Assembly: GCF_002288385.1 (NCBI RefSeq)
Contig: NZ_CP016783.1
Span: 558,001-622,000 of the forward strand
Origin: Candidatus Planktophila lacus
GTDB taxonomy: Bacteria > Actinomycetota > Actinomycetes > Nanopelagicales > Nanopelagicaceae
Direction: 5' to 3'
Length of the DNA: 64,000 nucleotides
Shown piece by piece: positions 19,010 through 29,474 of the stretch. Each line of letters opens with the position of its first letter. The first letter of the stretch is position 1. The notes below the pieces were generated by a model. That model was not told the origin of the DNA. It made no database searches and saw nothing but the letters and a program-made list of their open reading frames with translations. A program made the position numbers and the translations under genes.

Positions 19010-20317
19010 ATGATTCGCTCGCTTGATCTACGCGGTAAAGCTCTTACTAAAGCGGGCTACCAGAAAGCTATTCCGCGAGCGAAGTTAGATATCGCAGCCG
19101 CCCTAGTTGCGATTGAGCCAATTCTGCAAAAAGTTAAATCAGGTAACGAGGCAGACTTAATGCAACTTGCCGAGGAATTTGATGGCGTTCGACCACCTTC
19201 AATCCCCGTTCCACAATCTGCTTTAGATAAAGCACTTGCCGATCTAGATCCAAAGATTCGCGCCGCACTTGAACTATCGGCTGAGCGAATCCGTAAAGTT
19301 CACAACGATCAAACCCGTGGCGTAACTTCTACGAAAGTTGTTGATGGGGGAGTTGTAACCGAGCGCTGGATCCCGGTTGACCGAGTCGGTTTATATGTTC
19401 CTGGTGGTCGCGCCGTTTACCCAAGTAGCGTCTTAATGAATGTCATCCCAGCACAGATCGCCAAAGTTTCTAGCATCGCTGTTGCATCACCACCACAGAA
19501 AGAGTTTGGCGGACTTCCGCACCCAACGATTCTTGCTGCTTGTGCACTCCTTGGTATCACTGAGGTTTACGCAGTCGGTGGAGCACAAGCAATCGCGCTC
19601 TTTGCCTATGGCATGGATGGCCTCTGCGAGAAATGTGATTTGGTCACTGGTCCAGGCAATATCTATGTCGCTGCTGCTAAGCGCGCTCTCCGCGGTGTTA
19701 TCGGTATTGATTCCGAGGCAGGCCCAACTGAGATTGCAATTTTGGCTGATGAAAGTGCGCGCGCAGGAGATGTTGCCGCAGATCTAATTAGCCAGGCCGA
19801 GCACGATGTTATTGCCGCTGCAGTTCTAGTAACAACTTCTGAAAAATTAGCAGGCGATGTTGTTAAAGAGTTGGAAGTCAGAGTCGCCAAGACGAAACAC
19901 TCAGCCAGAATCCGTGAGGCACTTTCTGGTATTCAATCTGCAATCGTTCTGGTTGATTCAATTGAACAAGGATTAGATGTCGTAAATGCCTATGCAGCAG
20001 AACACTTAGAGATCCAAACCCAGAACGCTGCGAAAGATGCGTTGAAAATTCGTAACGCTGGCGCAGTCTTCATCGGACGCTTCTCACCAGTCTCACTTGG
20101 CGATTATTCAGCAGGTTCAAACCACGTACTCCCAACAGGTGGATGTGCCTGCCACAGTAGTGGGCTATCTGTACAAACCTTCTTACGCGGGTTGCACTAC
20201 ATCGAATATTCGAAGGAAGCATTTATTGATATTTCACAGACCGTGATTACTCTTGCAAATTCAGAAGATTTGCCAGCACATGGTGAAGCGATGACCGCGC
20301 GTTTGGAAGATTTATGA
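19010..20317 (+). CDS. hisD: Histidinol dehydrogenase
   Basis: Zinc- and NAD-dependent enzyme oxidising L-histidinol to L-histidine in two steps, the last reactions of the pathway. The 435-residue product includes [27 protein letters not shown], the catalytic segment [18 protein letters not shown] and the conserved AAEHLEI region. It opens the his cluster, and its start appears leaderless. The stop overlaps the hisC start (ATGA). No histidine-rich leader peptide is visible upstream. Confidence 0.96.
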   Translation: MIRSLDLRGKALTKAGYQKAIPRAKLDIAAALVAIEPILQKVKSGNEADLMQLAEEFDGVRPPSIPVPQSALDKALADLDPKIRAALELSAERIRKVHNDQTRGVTSTKVVDGGVVTERWIPVDRVGLYVPGGRAVYPSSVLMNVIPAQIAKVSSIAVASPPQKEFGGLPHPTILAACALLGITEVYAVGGAQAIALFAYGMDGLCEKCDLVTGPGNIYVAAAKRALRGVIGIDSEAGPTEIAILADESARAGDVAADLISQAEHDVIAAAVLVTTSEKLAGDVVKELEVRVAKTKHSARIREALSGIQSAIVLVDSIEQGLDVVNAYAAEHLEIQTQNAAKDALKIRNAGAVFIGRFSPVSLGDYSAGSNHVLPTGGCACHSSGLSVQTFLRGLHYIEYSKEAFIDISQTVITLANSEDLPAHGEAMTARLEDL

Positions 20318-21414
20318 GTGAGAAGAAATGGCCACTTTGGCTGCCACTTCGCGATGATTTAACTTCTCTTTCCCCATATGGAGCGCCACAGGTTCCAGCT
20401 GAGGCGACGTTAAATACCAACGAGAATCCTTATGCTCCATCTCCTGAACTCGCACAAGCGATCGCCGACCGCGTGCATAGGGTTGCTACAACTTTAAATC
20501 GCTATCCAGATCGTGATGCCACAGTTCTGCGCGCGGCTCTTGGTAAATTTATAAATACTCTATCTGGAACAAATTTCACAGCAGATTCAATCTGGGCAGC
20601 CAATGGCAGTAACGAGATTATCCAATCTCTTTTCATGGCATTCGGTGATCGAGGCGCACTTGGATTTACACCTTCATATTCAATGCACCCGCTAATCGCC
20701 AAGGTAGTTGGCGTTACTTGGCAAGATGGAGGACGTCGCGCAGATTTCACTTTAGATACCGCCAAGGCGATCACGGAGATTTCGGGAAAGAAACCAGCCC
20801 TAACTTTCGTGACAACTCCAAATAATCCAACCGGCACTCTTCTAAAAATCGGCGAGATTGAAGAGTTAGCAAAGGCGACAGCACAAGTTAACGGTTTGCT
20901 AGTCGTTGATGAGGCTTATGCAGAATTTTCTAGCGAAATATCTGCCGTCACGCTAATTGAAAAGTATCCAAATGTGGTGGTTATTCGAACCATGAGTAAA
21001 GCATTCGCTTTCGCCGGTGCGCGCGTGGGTTATTTAGTGGCCAACCCCGATGTCGTGGATGCGATGTTTCTGGTGAGATTGCCTTACCACTTAAGCGCAA
21101 TTACTCAGGCAGCTGCTGAAGTTGCACTTGAGTATCAAGGCGAACTTTTAGGAACTGTTGCGACGCTGATTGATTCACGTGGGAAAGTTATTGCTGAGCT
21201 GGAATCCATGGGCCTAACCGTTGCTCCAAGCAGCGCAAACTTCATCATCTTCTCAGGATTTAACTCAGAGCCAGCGCAGATCTGGCGCCAACTTCTCGAT
21301 CGCGGTGTTCTGATTAGAGATGTGGGATTATTAGGGCACTTGCGTATGACCATTGGCAATGAGGCCGAGAATCAGAAATTTGTTGGCGCCTTAAAAGAGA
21401 TTTTGCAGAAGTAA
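20314..21414 (+). CDS. hisC: Histidinol-phosphate aminotransferase
   Basis: PLP-dependent class I/II aminotransferase that converts imidazole acetol phosphate and glutamate to histidinol phosphate. The 366-residue protein has the N-terminal [14 protein letters not shown] motif, [26 protein letters not shown] and the PLP-lysine segment [16 protein letters not shown]. The length is normal. The gene is coupled to hisD by an ATGA overlap. A phenylalanine-type paralogue (Pat) cannot be excluded by sequence alone, but the his operon position makes HisC the clear choice. Confidence 0.94.
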   Translation: MSEKKWPLWLPLRDDLTSLSPYGAPQVPAEATLNTNENPYAPSPELAQAIADRVHRVATTLNRYPDRDATVLRAALGKFINTLSGTNFTADSIWAANGSNEIIQSLFMAFGDRGALGFTPSYSMHPLIAKVVGVTWQDGGRRADFTLDTAKAITEISGKKPALTFVTTPNNPTGTLLKIGEIEELAKATAQVNGLLVVDEAYAEFSSEISAVTLIEKYPNVVVIRTMSKAFAFAGARVGYLVANPDVVDAMFLVRLPYHLSAITQAAAEVALEYQGELLGTVATLIDSRGKVIAELESMGLTVAPSSANFIIFSGFNSEPAQIWRQLLDRGVLIRDVGLLGHLRMTIGNEAENQKFVGALKEILQK

Positions 21415-21443
21415 TTTAATACCAAGCTAATGGAGATAAATAG

Positions 21444-22028
21444 ATGAGAACAGCCCGAGTAGAACGTAAAACTAAAGAGTCCCACGTAATTGTTGAGTTA
21501 AACCTCGATGGTGTCGGTGAGATATCAGTTGATACTGGCGTGCCATTCTTTGATCACATGCTTTCACAGCTTGGAAAGCACTCCGGTTTCAACCTCACTG
21601 TAAAGACAACAGGTGATATAGATGTCGATTCTCATCACACGGTTGAAGATACTTCACTGGCATTTGGACAAGCGCTACGCGAAGCACTCGGGGACAAAAT
21701 TGGTATCCGTCGCTTTGGTGATGCCATGGTTCCACTTGATGAAGTTCTAGTTCAGGCAGCAGTTGATCTTTCTGGTCGTCCATATCTAGTTCACCGCCAA
21801 CCAGAAATCGTTGAGTTAATCGGAACTTTCGATACCACTCTTGGTAAGCACATCTGGGAATCAATCGTTGCCGAAGCTCACATCGCACTGCATATTCGCG
21901 TTTTAGAAGGACGCAATGCCCACCACGTATTTGAAGCACAATTTAAAGCGGTTGCTCGCGCACTTCGCGATGCAGTTTCCCTTGATGGCGGAATCGCAGG
22001 AGTTCCTTCAACAAAAGGTTCGCTTTAA
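21444..22028 (+). CDS. hisB: Imidazoleglycerol-phosphate dehydratase
   Basis: Manganese-dependent enzyme that dehydrates imidazoleglycerol phosphate. The protein (194 residues) is the monofunctional form, without the phosphatase domain of enterobacterial HisB. The metal-binding motifs are [26 protein letters not shown] and the C-terminal [20 protein letters not shown] Shine-Dalgarno stands 10 bases before the ATG, one of the clear ribosome-binding sites in the operon. It lies between hisC and hisH as usual for Actinobacteria. Confidence 0.96.
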   Translation: MRTARVERKTKESHVIVELNLDGVGEISVDTGVPFFDHMLSQLGKHSGFNLTVKTTGDIDVDSHHTVEDTSLAFGQALREALGDKIGIRRFGDAMVPLDEVLVQAAVDLSGRPYLVHRQPEIVELIGTFDTTLGKHIWESIVAEAHIALHIRVLEGRNAHHVFEAQFKAVARALRDAVSLDGGIAGVPSTKGSL

Positions 22029-22030
22029 TA

Positions 22031-22633
22031 GTGATCGCAATCCTTGATTACGGTTCTGGAAATTTAAGGTCGGCACAACGCGCTTTCGAGCGCAGCGGTA
22101 AAGAAGTTGTCGTTACATCTGATCGCGAGATCGCACTCAATGCGCAAGGGTTAGTGGTTCCGGGCGTCGGTGCATTTGCGGCATGTATGCGCGGTTTAGT
22201 TGCAGTTGGGGGAGATGCGATTGTTCGCGAACGCCTTGCTAAGCAACGTCCAACTTTAGGAATCTGTGTTGGAATGCAAATTCTCTTCAGAGATGGCGAT
22301 GAACATACCAACGGGCCACTGCACCAAGGCGTTGGCATCTGGCAAGAGAGCATCACCAAGTTAGATGCGCCGATATTGCCGCATATGGGTTGGAATACCG
22401 TAGAAGTCTCGTCAAACTCGAACTTGTTTAAAGGAATAGAAGATCAGTCCTTCTACTTTGTTCACTCTTATGCGGCAAAGAAGCCAGTTGGTATTGCACA
22501 GGCGTGGAGCACGCACAATGAAAAGTTTTTGGCGGCGGTAGAAGACGGTGCTATTGCAGCGACGCAATTTCATCCTGAGAAATCTGGCGATGCCGGTCTT
22601 GCGTTAATTAAGAATTGGGTTGGGATGCTATGA
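22031..22633 (+). CDS. hisH: Imidazole glycerol phosphate synthase, glutaminase subunit
   Basis: Class I glutamine amidotransferase that supplies ammonia to HisF. The 200-residue protein has the oxyanion segment VPGVGAF, the nucleophilic Cys in [11 protein letters not shown], and the His-Glu pair in TQFHPEKSG near the C-terminus. The start is GTG, two bases after the hisB stop, suggesting translational coupling. The stop overlaps the priA start (ATGA). HisF is encoded one gene downstream. Confidence 0.95.
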   Translation: MIAILDYGSGNLRSAQRAFERSGKEVVVTSDREIALNAQGLVVPGVGAFAACMRGLVAVGGDAIVRERLAKQRPTLGICVGMQILFRDGDEHTNGPLHQGVGIWQESITKLDAPILPHMGWNTVEVSSNSNLFKGIEDQSFYFVHSYAAKKPVGIAQAWSTHNEKFLAAVEDGAIAATQFHPEKSGDAGLALIKNWVGML

Positions 22634-23382
22634 CGACAAACAATCACCAAGTAAATTATCTGGAGCTCTTGCCAGCAGTGGATGTTAAAGATGGCAAAGC
22701 AGTTCGCTTAGTCCAAGGTGAACTTGCTCAAGAAAGTATCTATGGCGCACCTCTTGAAGTCGCACTCGAGTTTCAAGCAGCGGGAGCTGAATGGCTTCAC
22801 CTAGTTGATCTAGATGCAGCATTTGGTCGCGGCGAAAATACATCTTTGTTAGCCGAGGTCGTGGGTCGCCTGGATATAAAAGTTGAACTCTCTGGTGGCA
22901 TTCGTGACGATGAATCTTTAAAGCGTGCATTGGCCACAGGATGTACTCGCGTAAACCTTGGCACTGCCGCTTTAGAAAACCCCGAATGGACAGCGCGCGT
23001 GATTGCCGAACACGGAGATCGCATCGCAGTCGGTTTAGATGTCCGTGGTCATGTTTTAGCGGCACGCGGTTGGACTAAAGAAGGCGGCGATCTCTTCGAA
23101 ACAATTGAGCGTCTGGAGCGCGATGGCTGCTCTCGTTACGTTGTCACCGATGTTACAAAAGATGGAACGCTCCAAGGTCCAAACCTAGAACTACTTAAAG
23201 AGGTATGTGCGGCAACTAAGAAGCCGGTTGTTGCCAGCGGTGGAATCTCATCTCTTGCCGATATCACTGCACTTTCATCACTTCATGCAATTGGAGTTGA
23301 AGGCGCAATAGTTGGTAAGGCTCTTTATGCAGGTGCGTTCACCCTTGAAGAAGCTTTGGCGATCACTAAGGGCGCGAAGTAA
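22630..23382 (+). CDS. priA: PriA-type phosphoribosyl isomerase (HisA/TrpF bifunctional)
   Basis: (beta-alpha)8 isomerase acting on ProFAR in histidine synthesis. In Actinobacteria PriA also isomerises phosphoribosyl anthranilate in tryptophan synthesis. The 250-residue product matches actinobacterial PriA in [44 protein letters not shown] and [15 protein letters not shown]. The trp cluster just downstream lacks trpF, which fits the dual role; that is inference. The start is the ATG overlapping the hisH stop; an upstream in-frame GTG at 22615 is inside hisH and less likely. Confidence 0.92.
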   Translation: MTTNNHQVNYLELLPAVDVKDGKAVRLVQGELAQESIYGAPLEVALEFQAAGAEWLHLVDLDAAFGRGENTSLLAEVVGRLDIKVELSGGIRDDESLKRALATGCTRVNLGTAALENPEWTARVIAEHGDRIAVGLDVRGHVLAARGWTKEGGDLFETIERLERDGCSRYVVTDVTKDGTLQGPNLELLKEVCAATKKPVVASGGISSLADITALSSLHAIGVEGAIVGKALYAGAFTLEEALAITKGAK

Positions 23383-24156
23383 ATGGCGTTATCTATTCGG
23401 ATCATTCCCTGCCTTGATGTAACCGAAGGACGCGTAGTAAAGGGAGTTAACTTCACCGATCTGGTTGATGCGGGTGATCCAGTTGAGATGGCATCTCTTT
23501 ACAATCTAGAAGGCGCCGACGAGCTAACTTTTCTAGATATCTCTGCCAGCAGCAGTAACCGCGAAACAACTTTGGATGTAGTGCGCAAAACGGCTGAACA
23601 AGTCTTTATCCCGTTAACAGTTGGCGGCGGCATTCGCTCGGTTGATGATGTGGACCGTTTACTGCGCGCCGGTGCAGATAAAGTTTCAATCAATACATCT
23701 GCCATTGCGCGCCCTGAATTAATCGCAGAAATCGCCGATCGCTTCGGCTCTCAAGTTTTAACCATCTCTATTGATGCGCGCCGCGCAAGAACCGAATCAG
23801 GATTTGAAGTTACAACGCATGGTGGTCGACAGAGCGCCGGGCTTGATGCTCTTTCATGGGTTGAAAAAGCTTGTGCACTTGGAGCAGGAGAGATCCTGCT
23901 CAACTCAATGGATGCCGATGGAACTCGCGCGGGCTATGACATCGGAATGATTACCGCGGTTCGCGCCATCTCTAAAGTTCCACTAATCGCCAGCGGTGGT
24001 GCAGGCGCGCTAGAAGATTTTGCCGCTGCCCTTGATGCTGGCGCAGATGCGCTACTTGCAGCAAGCGTCTTTCACTTTGGAATTCACCGCATAGGTGATG
24101 TGAAGCGCTATCTAAGCGCGCAGGGTTATTCCATTCGCAACAACGCAACTGCGTAA
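23383..24156 (+). CDS. hisF: Imidazole glycerol phosphate synthase, cyclase subunit
   Basis: Cyclase that condenses PRFAR with ammonia from HisH to give imidazoleglycerol phosphate and AICAR. The 257-residue TIM barrel has the catalytic Asp in [18 protein letters not shown] and a second in ISIDARRAR, plus [12 protein letters not shown] and [10 protein letters not shown]. It starts at the base following the priA stop. All pieces of the active barrel are present and length is normal. Confidence 0.96.
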   Translation: MALSIRIIPCLDVTEGRVVKGVNFTDLVDAGDPVEMASLYNLEGADELTFLDISASSSNRETTLDVVRKTAEQVFIPLTVGGGIRSVDDVDRLLRAGADKVSINTSAIARPELIAEIADRFGSQVLTISIDARRARTESGFEVTTHGGRQSAGLDALSWVEKACALGAGEILLNSMDADGTRAGYDIGMITAVRAISKVPLIASGGAGALEDFAAALDAGADALLAASVFHFGIHRIGDVKRYLSAQGYSIRNNATA

Positions 24157-24170
24157 GGCAGAATAAGCAC

Positions 24171-24521
24171 ATGAGCGCTGCGATCCCACTAGATATAGCA
24201 ACGCGCCTAAAAGAGGGTATCGATTTAATTCCAGCGATCGCCCAAGATGCGCAAACCGGTGAAGTCTTAATGCTGGCGTATATGAACCGCGAATCTCTTG
24301 CACTAACTCTGGCAACAGGTAAGGCAACTTACTGGAGCCGCAGCCGCAGCGAACTCTGGGTAAAGGGTGCGACATCAGGACACACCCAAGAGGTAGTTTC
24401 AATTTCACTTGATTGCGATGGCGATGCGTTGCTACTGAAAGTTAACCAAGTTGGCGCCGCTTGCCACACTGGAGATAAGACTTGTTTCCACAACCCTCTA
24501 CAGATAAGTGCGGGAAAGTAA
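24171..24521 (+). CDS. hisI: Phosphoribosyl-AMP cyclohydrolase
   Basis: Zinc enzyme opening the purine ring of phosphoribosyl-AMP. The product (116 residues) is monofunctional, without a HisE domain. [33 protein letters not shown] and [13 protein letters not shown] carry the metal ligands; the Cys pair in [10 protein letters not shown] completes the site. The stop shares a base with trpE (TAATG), linking the his and trp runs. hisE and hisG are not in the window. Confidence 0.95.
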   Translation: MSAAIPLDIATRLKEGIDLIPAIAQDAQTGEVLMLAYMNRESLALTLATGKATYWSRSRSELWVKGATSGHTQEVVSISLDCDGDALLLKVNQVGAACHTGDKTCFHNPLQISAGK

Positions 24522-26011
24522 TGCAACTATCTGAATTTCGCGAATACGCGAAGAGTTACAACGTTATTCCGGTCTATCGCAAACTCCTTGCCGACGGTGA
24601 AACACCGCTAGGTGTTTATCGCAAGATTGCAAAGAACGAAGCATCAACTTTTCTCTTGGAATCTGCCGAACACGGGGGAGCCTGGTCGCGTTATTCATTT
24701 ATCGGCGCCCATTCGCAAGCAACTTTAAGTGAGAAAGATGGCAGTTCAATTTGGGTTGGAACAACACCTGCCGGCGCACCTGTCGGAATAGATCCACTTG
24801 AAGCGCTTCGTCTATCAGCTGCGCATCTGAAATCTCCAAAAATTGCCGGACTCCCACCGCTTACTGGTGGGCTAGTTGGCTACATGGGTTATGACGCAGT
24901 TCGCCGCTTAGAGAAATTGCCGAACCAAAGCGCGAAAGATATTCCACTTCCAGAAATCGCCTTTATGTTAACTAGCGATCTCGCTGTGATGGATCACGCT
25001 GAGGGAACGATTACCTTGATCGCAAATGCCATCAACTGGGATGGCAGCAATGAGCGAATTGATGAAGCATTTCACGACGCTCAACTTCGTTTAGATCGTA
25101 TGCAATCTGATCTGCAAAGTTCGCTGCCTGGTTACATCGATCAGATTCCAGAACGCCAAACTCCAAAATTCACCCAGAACATTTCCAGTGATGAATTCAA
25201 AACTAAGGTGCTACAGGCCAAGGAAGAGATTGTTGCGGGTGAGGCTTTTCAAATAGTCCTATCACAGCGCTTTGCTATGGAATGTAGCGCTGATGCTTTA
25301 GATGTTTATCGTGCGCTGCGTCTTCATAACCCGAGCCCTTATATGTATCTCTTCCGCTTTACAGATGGGATTGAAGTAGTTGGATCAAGCCCAGAAGCTT
25401 TGGTTAAGGTGACCGGTAAAGAGGTAATGGTTCATCCAATCGCTGGAACTAGAAAACGTTCATCTTCTGCTGAGGAAGATCATCGTTTAGGCGAAGAGTT
25501 ATTGGCAGATCCTAAAGAGCGCGCCGAACATTTGATGTTAGTTGATCTAGGTAGAAATGATTTAGGGCGTATCTCAAAGCCAGGCACCGTTGAAGTTATC
25601 GACTTCATGCATATCGAACGCTATTCACATGTGATGCATATCGTTTCAACAGTTATCGGGGAACTTGCAGAAACCTCTACGCCAGTTGATGCGCTCTTTG
25701 CCGTATTTCCTGCTGGCACTTTATCTGGCGCTCCAAAGCCAAGGGCGATGGAGATTATTGAAGAACTCGAACCTACTCGACGCGGGCTCTATGGTGGCGC
25801 AATTGGATATATTGATTTCACAGGCAATATCGATACTTGTATCGCAATTCGTACCGCACTGATTTATAACAAGATGGCATACGTTCAGGCAGGCGCCGGA
25901 ATCGTAGCGGATTCGGATCCTGCATCTGAAGATCAAGAATGTGCAAATAAAGCAGCGGCGGTTCTAGGTGCCATTAGCGCTGCAAATAAAATGAGGTCAT
26001 CCAGTGTCTGA
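24521..26011 (+). CDS. trpE: Anthranilate synthase component I
   Basis: Chorismate-utilising enzyme giving anthranilate together with a TrpG glutaminase (not in the window). The product from the ATG at 24521 is 496 residues; an open frame runs 13 codons further up into hisI, but the TAATG overlap marks the natural start. STFLLESAEHG in the N-terminal domain corresponds to the tryptophan feedback site (LLES). The catalytic C-terminal half has PEALVKVTG, HPIAGTRKR, DLGRNDLGR, FPAGTLSGAPK and the final GAGIVADSDP. Feedback inhibition is inferred from the motif. Confidence 0.94.
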   Translation: MQLSEFREYAKSYNVIPVYRKLLADGETPLGVYRKIAKNEASTFLLESAEHGGAWSRYSFIGAHSQATLSEKDGSSIWVGTTPAGAPVGIDPLEALRLSAAHLKSPKIAGLPPLTGGLVGYMGYDAVRRLEKLPNQSAKDIPLPEIAFMLTSDLAVMDHAEGTITLIANAINWDGSNERIDEAFHDAQLRLDRMQSDLQSSLPGYIDQIPERQTPKFTQNISSDEFKTKVLQAKEEIVAGEAFQIVLSQRFAMECSADALDVYRALRLHNPSPYMYLFRFTDGIEVVGSSPEALVKVTGKEVMVHPIAGTRKRSSSAEEDHRLGEELLADPKERAEHLMLVDLGRNDLGRISKPGTVEVIDFMHIERYSHVMHIVSTVIGELAETSTPVDALFAVFPAGTLSGAPKPRAMEIIEELEPTRRGLYGGAIGYIDFTGNIDTCIAIRTALIYNKMAYVQAGAGIVADSDPASEDQECANKAAAVLGAISAANKMRSSSV

Positions 26012-26195
26012 GTTTGTTCAAATTGCCATCTCAATTTTAATTGTTGCAGCGCTCACGATCTATATCTCTAAACGTTTTAGAATTTCCAAACGTTACGAAC
26101 GCCAATCGCGGAGTACGCCACCCATGAATTCCTGGAGCGCGCTCGATCACGGAATAGATCCCAGCGAAGTTAAAGGCGAGACTGAGAAACCATGA
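26004..26195 (+). CDS. Small trp-cluster membrane protein, 63 residues
   Basis: A GTG-started 63-residue product that overlaps both trpE (8 bases) and trpC (ATGA), so it is almost certainly translated. It has one hydrophobic segment (about residues 5-21), a basic middle, and a tail SWSALDHGIDPSEVKGE. From memory, this tail resembles the W-D-A-L-D-x-G-x-D-P end of the actinobacterial Trp biosynthesis-associated membrane protein (TIGR02234), which is normally about three times longer with several membrane spans. If so, this is a strongly reduced member. The function is unknown. Confidence 0.7.
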   Translation: MSEFVQIAISILIVAALTIYISKRFRISKRYERQSRSTPPMNSWSALDHGIDPSEVKGETEKP

Positions 26196-26965
26196 CTGTT
26201 CTAGATTCAATTATTGAGGGCGTGCGCGAAGATTTAGCAAAGCGTCGCAAATCGCTCAACCAAATTCATGAAGAGATGACACAGGCTGCTCCGGTTCGCG
26301 ATGCTCACATTGCCTTAACAGGGGATGAGATGAAAGTGATTGCGGAGGTAAAGCGATCTTCGCCTAGCAAAGGGGCGCTATCTGCAATCGCTGATCCCGC
26401 AGCGTTGGCTGAGCGTTATCAAAGCGCAGGTGCAAGTGTGATTAGCGTTTTAACAGAAGAGCGCCACTTTAAAGGATCGCTCGCTGATTTAGATGCAGTA
26501 CGTGCTCGCGTTGATATTCCAGTTTTAAGAAAAGATTTCATGGTTGATGAGTATCAATTCTTCGAAGCGCGCGCTCATGGCGCAGATTTGGTTCTACTTA
26601 TAGTTGCCGCGCTATCCAAGAGCCAACTTAAAGACTTTTTTGATATCGCAACTGAATTAAAGATGGCATCTCTCATTGAAGTTCACACAGCAGATGAGTT
26701 AGAGAGAGCGCTAGAAATCTCTCCTCGAATAGTCGGAGTAAATTCCCGAAATCTAAAGACCTTGGAAGTAGATCCCACAGCATTCTCTGATTTGATTCCG
26801 AGAATTCCTGCCGAGTTAATCCGCGTTGCAGAATCTGGAATTTCAACTCGCAGCGATGTTGAATTTGCGCAGAACTCAGGCGCAAAGGCGATTCTGGTAG
26901 GTGAAGCACTGGTTACATCGGGGGATCCGGATTTGGCGATGCGGACCTTATTGGGTCGAGGGTAG
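26192..26965 (+). CDS. trpC: Indole-3-glycerol phosphate synthase
   Basis: TIM-barrel enzyme that closes the indole ring from CdRP. The 257-residue protein carries the catalytic [10 protein letters not shown] motif, [44 protein letters not shown] and [10 protein letters not shown]. It is monofunctional with no TrpF fusion. Translationally coupled to the small upstream protein by ATGA. The TAG stop forms the first bases of a likely -10 element for trpB. Confidence 0.95.
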   Translation: MTVLDSIIEGVREDLAKRRKSLNQIHEEMTQAAPVRDAHIALTGDEMKVIAEVKRSSPSKGALSAIADPAALAERYQSAGASVISVLTEERHFKGSLADLDAVRARVDIPVLRKDFMVDEYQFFEARAHGADLVLLIVAALSKSQLKDFFDIATELKMASLIEVHTADELERALEISPRIVGVNSRNLKTLEVDPTAFSDLIPRIPAELIRVAESGISTRSDVEFAQNSGAKAILVGEALVTSGDPDLAMRTLLGRG

Positions 26966-26968
26966 GCT
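26963..26968 (+). promoter_or_regulatory. Probable internal -10 element for trpB
   Basis: TAGGCT begins on the trpC stop codon and ends 7 bases before the trpB ATG; no Shine-Dalgarno is seen. It may be an internal promoter giving a leaderless trpBA transcript. Confidence 0.45.
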
Positions 26969-26975
26969 TAATCCC

Positions 26976-28187
26976 ATGTCGACTACGCCGCAGGAAGATC
27001 TTGGATCAATCTTGGGCCACTTCGGTCCATACGGTGGTCGCTTTGTACCTGAAGCGCTGATCGGCGCTCTCGAAGAGCTAGAAGCAGCGCATCGCACTGC
27101 GCAGGAAGATCCTTCATTTGTTGCAGAGCTCGCAGAACTTCATCGCACGTACACAGGTCGTCCTAGCATCCTCACTGAAGCAAAACGTTTTGCCGAACAT
27201 GCAGGTGGCGCGCGCATAATTTTGAAGCGTGAAGATTTAAACCACACTGGCAGCCATAAGATCAATAACGTTTTAGGACAAGCGTTACTTACAAAGCGCA
27301 TGGGTAAGAAACGTATCATCGCCGAAACCGGTGCAGGTCAGCATGGCGTTGCATCTGCAACCGCTGCAGCCCTTTTTGGGTTGGAGTGCGTCGTCTACAT
27401 GGGCGAAGAAGATACAAAACGCCAAGCGCTAAATGTTGCCCGTATGAAGTTACTTGGCGCAGAAGTTATTCCTGTTACAACAGGATCACGTACCCTAAAA
27501 GATGCCATCAATGAAGCGATGCGCGATTGGGTAACTAACGTTGAAACCACTCACTACATGCTGGGCACCGTTGCAGGTCCGCACCCCTTTCCAACTATGG
27601 TTAGAGATTTTCATAAGATCATCGGCGAAGAAACGCGCGAACAAGTTTTAGCGCTCACCGGTCGACTACCTGATGCAGTACTTGCCTGCGTCGGTGGCGG
27701 TTCGAATGCCATCGGAATTTTCCACCGCTTTATCTCCGATCCATCAGTACGTTTGATTGGGCTAGAAGCAGGTGGAGATGGCGTGGAAACCGGACGCCAT
27801 GCAGCAACAATTACTGGTGGAACTCCAGGAGTTCTGCACGGAACTCGATCTTATGTTTTGCAAGATGCTAATGGTCAAACTGTTGAGTCACATTCAATTT
27901 CTGCTGGTCTTGATTATCCTGGTGTAGGTCCTGAGCATGCGTACTTGCATGACATTGGGCGCACTGAGTATCGCGCCATCACAGATGAACAAGCGATGCA
28001 TGCCTTCGCACTTCTTTCGAAGACAGAAGGAATTATTCCGGCGATCGAAACTGCACATGCTCTAGCAGGTGCGCTCCAGGTTGGAAATGAACTAGGTAAA
28101 GATGCGATTATCGTTATCAACCTTTCTGGTCGCGGTGATAAAGATGTGCAGACTGCGGCGCAATACTTTGGAATTCCACTGGATTAA
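26976..28187 (+). CDS. trpB: Tryptophan synthase beta subunit
   Basis: PLP enzyme that joins indole and serine. From ATG 26976 the product is 403 residues; the frame is open upstream into trpC but those residues do not look like TrpB. Typical motifs are [17 protein letters not shown] at the N-terminus, the PLP lysine in [29 protein letters not shown] and the phosphate-binding GGGSNAIG. It is the TrpB1 type that pairs with TrpA, whose gene overlaps by one base (TAATG). Confidence 0.96.
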   Translation: MSTTPQEDLGSILGHFGPYGGRFVPEALIGALEELEAAHRTAQEDPSFVAELAELHRTYTGRPSILTEAKRFAEHAGGARIILKREDLNHTGSHKINNVLGQALLTKRMGKKRIIAETGAGQHGVASATAAALFGLECVVYMGEEDTKRQALNVARMKLLGAEVIPVTTGSRTLKDAINEAMRDWVTNVETTHYMLGTVAGPHPFPTMVRDFHKIIGEETREQVLALTGRLPDAVLACVGGGSNAIGIFHRFISDPSVRLIGLEAGGDGVETGRHAATITGGTPGVLHGTRSYVLQDANGQTVESHSISAGLDYPGVGPEHAYLHDIGRTEYRAITDEQAMHAFALLSKTEGIIPAIETAHALAGALQVGNELGKDAIIVINLSGRGDKDVQTAAQYFGIPLD

Positions 28188-28987
28188 TGACTGCACTCGA
28201 TCAACTATTTGTAAAGGTTCGCGCTGAAAATCGCGCTGCTCTAATTGCCTATATCCCTGCAGGTTTTCCTTCTCAAGCAGGTTGTGCAAAAGTTATTCAA
28301 ACCTTTATCGATGCCGGAGTTGACGCGATCGAGATTGGTTTTCCATATAGCGATCCGGTAATGGATGGTCCAACTATTCAGGCGGCGGCAGTTACCTCTT
28401 TAGAAAATGGAACAGGCGCTGCTGAAGTTATGTCAGCGCTAAAGGTTGCAACAGACGGCGGAGTTGCTGCAGTAGTTATGACTTACTGGAACCCGATTGA
28501 GCGCTATGGCGTTGAAGAATTTGCCGAAGCGATTGCAGCAAATGGTGGATCTGGCGTAATTACTCCAGATTTAACAATTGAAGAGTCCGTCGCCTGGTTA
28601 GGCGCTACTAAGCAAAATTCGATTAATCCAATCTATGTAATTGCGCCAAGCACATCTGATGCGCGCATGCCAAAGGTAACTGCAGCTTGTGGTGGATTTG
28701 TTTATGCCGCAAGTTTGATGGGCGTAACTGGAGCACGTAATTCGGTTTCATCAGGTGCTGCAGATTTAGTCGCGCGCATTCGCACAACTACTGGACTACC
28801 AGTCGCCGTTGGCTTGGGTGTATCAACTCGCGAGCAAGCTAAAGGCGTTGCTGCATACGCTGACGGAGTTATCGTCGGTTCCGCCTTTATTAAGGCTTTG
28901 CAAGATGCTCCAAATGAGGAAGCCGGATTGGCTGCAGTTAAAGAGTTGGCAACAGAGTTAGCGAAAGGTGTACGTGAGGGACGATGA
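28187..28987 (+). CDS. trpA: Tryptophan synthase alpha subunit
   Basis: TIM-barrel lyase releasing indole from indole-3-glycerol phosphate and channelling it to TrpB. The 266-residue product has AYIPAGFPS, the catalytic Glu/Asp segment EIGFPYSDPVMDGPTIQ, TPDLTIEES, ASLMGVTGAR and VGLGVSTREQA. It overlaps trpB (TAATG) at the start and the MauE-like gene (ATGA) at the end, so a common mRNA reaches past the trp genes. Confidence 0.95.
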   Translation: MTALDQLFVKVRAENRAALIAYIPAGFPSQAGCAKVIQTFIDAGVDAIEIGFPYSDPVMDGPTIQAAAVTSLENGTGAAEVMSALKVATDGGVAAVVMTYWNPIERYGVEEFAEAIAANGGSGVITPDLTIEESVAWLGATKQNSINPIYVIAPSTSDARMPKVTAACGGFVYAASLMGVTGARNSVSSGAADLVARIRTTTGLPVAVGLGVSTREQAKGVAAYADGVIVGSAFIKALQDAPNEEAGLAAVKELATELAKGVREGR

Positions 28988-29472
28988 GTAAATTCGAAAA
29001 GCTACAGCCCTGGATAGGACTTCTTTCGCGTCTGACCCTTGGTGGCGTTCTTTTTGTTGCCGGTTATCTTAAGGTCGACAAACTAGAGGTATCTCAAATG
29101 GCAGTTCGGTCATATGAATTACTTCCAATTCCTATCGCTAATTTTCTTGGCCAGACCCTGCCTTTCTTTGAAGTTGTCGTTGGCCTACTACTTATTCTTG
29201 GAGCAGCAACTAGAGCGGTCGCAGCGCTCGGTGGCTTTACAATGTTTATTTTTATCATCGCTATTGCTCAAGCGTGGGCGCGCGGCTTAAACATTGATTG
29301 CGGCTGCTTCGGTGGCGGAGGCACAGTAGATCCTGGTCAGACACGCTACCTTCAGGAGATTCTCAGAGATGCTGGGCTAGTAGCGCTTGCCCTATTCTTA
29401 GTGCGATATCCGATAACCAAGTTTTCTATTGATAAAACACCTAAACAATCTAACGCAGGAGATACGGAATAA
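28984..29472 (+). CDS. MauE/DoxX-family membrane redox protein
   Basis: Four-helix membrane protein (162 residues) of the DoxX/MauE family. A CxC pair sits at Cys106 and Cys108 in NIDCGCFGGGG, at the end of the third helix. MauE proteins are thought to help form disulfides in exported proteins, and VKOR/DsbB-like roles have been proposed for relatives. The next gene encodes a DsbA-like thiol oxidoreductase, supporting a shared redox role. It overlaps trpA by four bases. The function is inferred from family and neighbour. Confidence 0.8.
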   Translation: MSKFEKLQPWIGLLSRLTLGGVLFVAGYLKVDKLEVSQMAVRSYELLPIPIANFLGQTLPFFEVVVGLLLILGAATRAVAALGGFTMFIFIIAIAQAWARGLNIDCGCFGGGGTVDPGQTRYLQEILRDAGLVALALFLVRYPITKFSIDKTPKQSNAGDTE

Positions 29473-29474
29473 AG

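Noticed and set aside
26901-26975. Upstream extension of the trpB frame into trpC
   Set aside because: The extra residues do not resemble TrpB and the ATG at 26976 gives the normal N-terminus.
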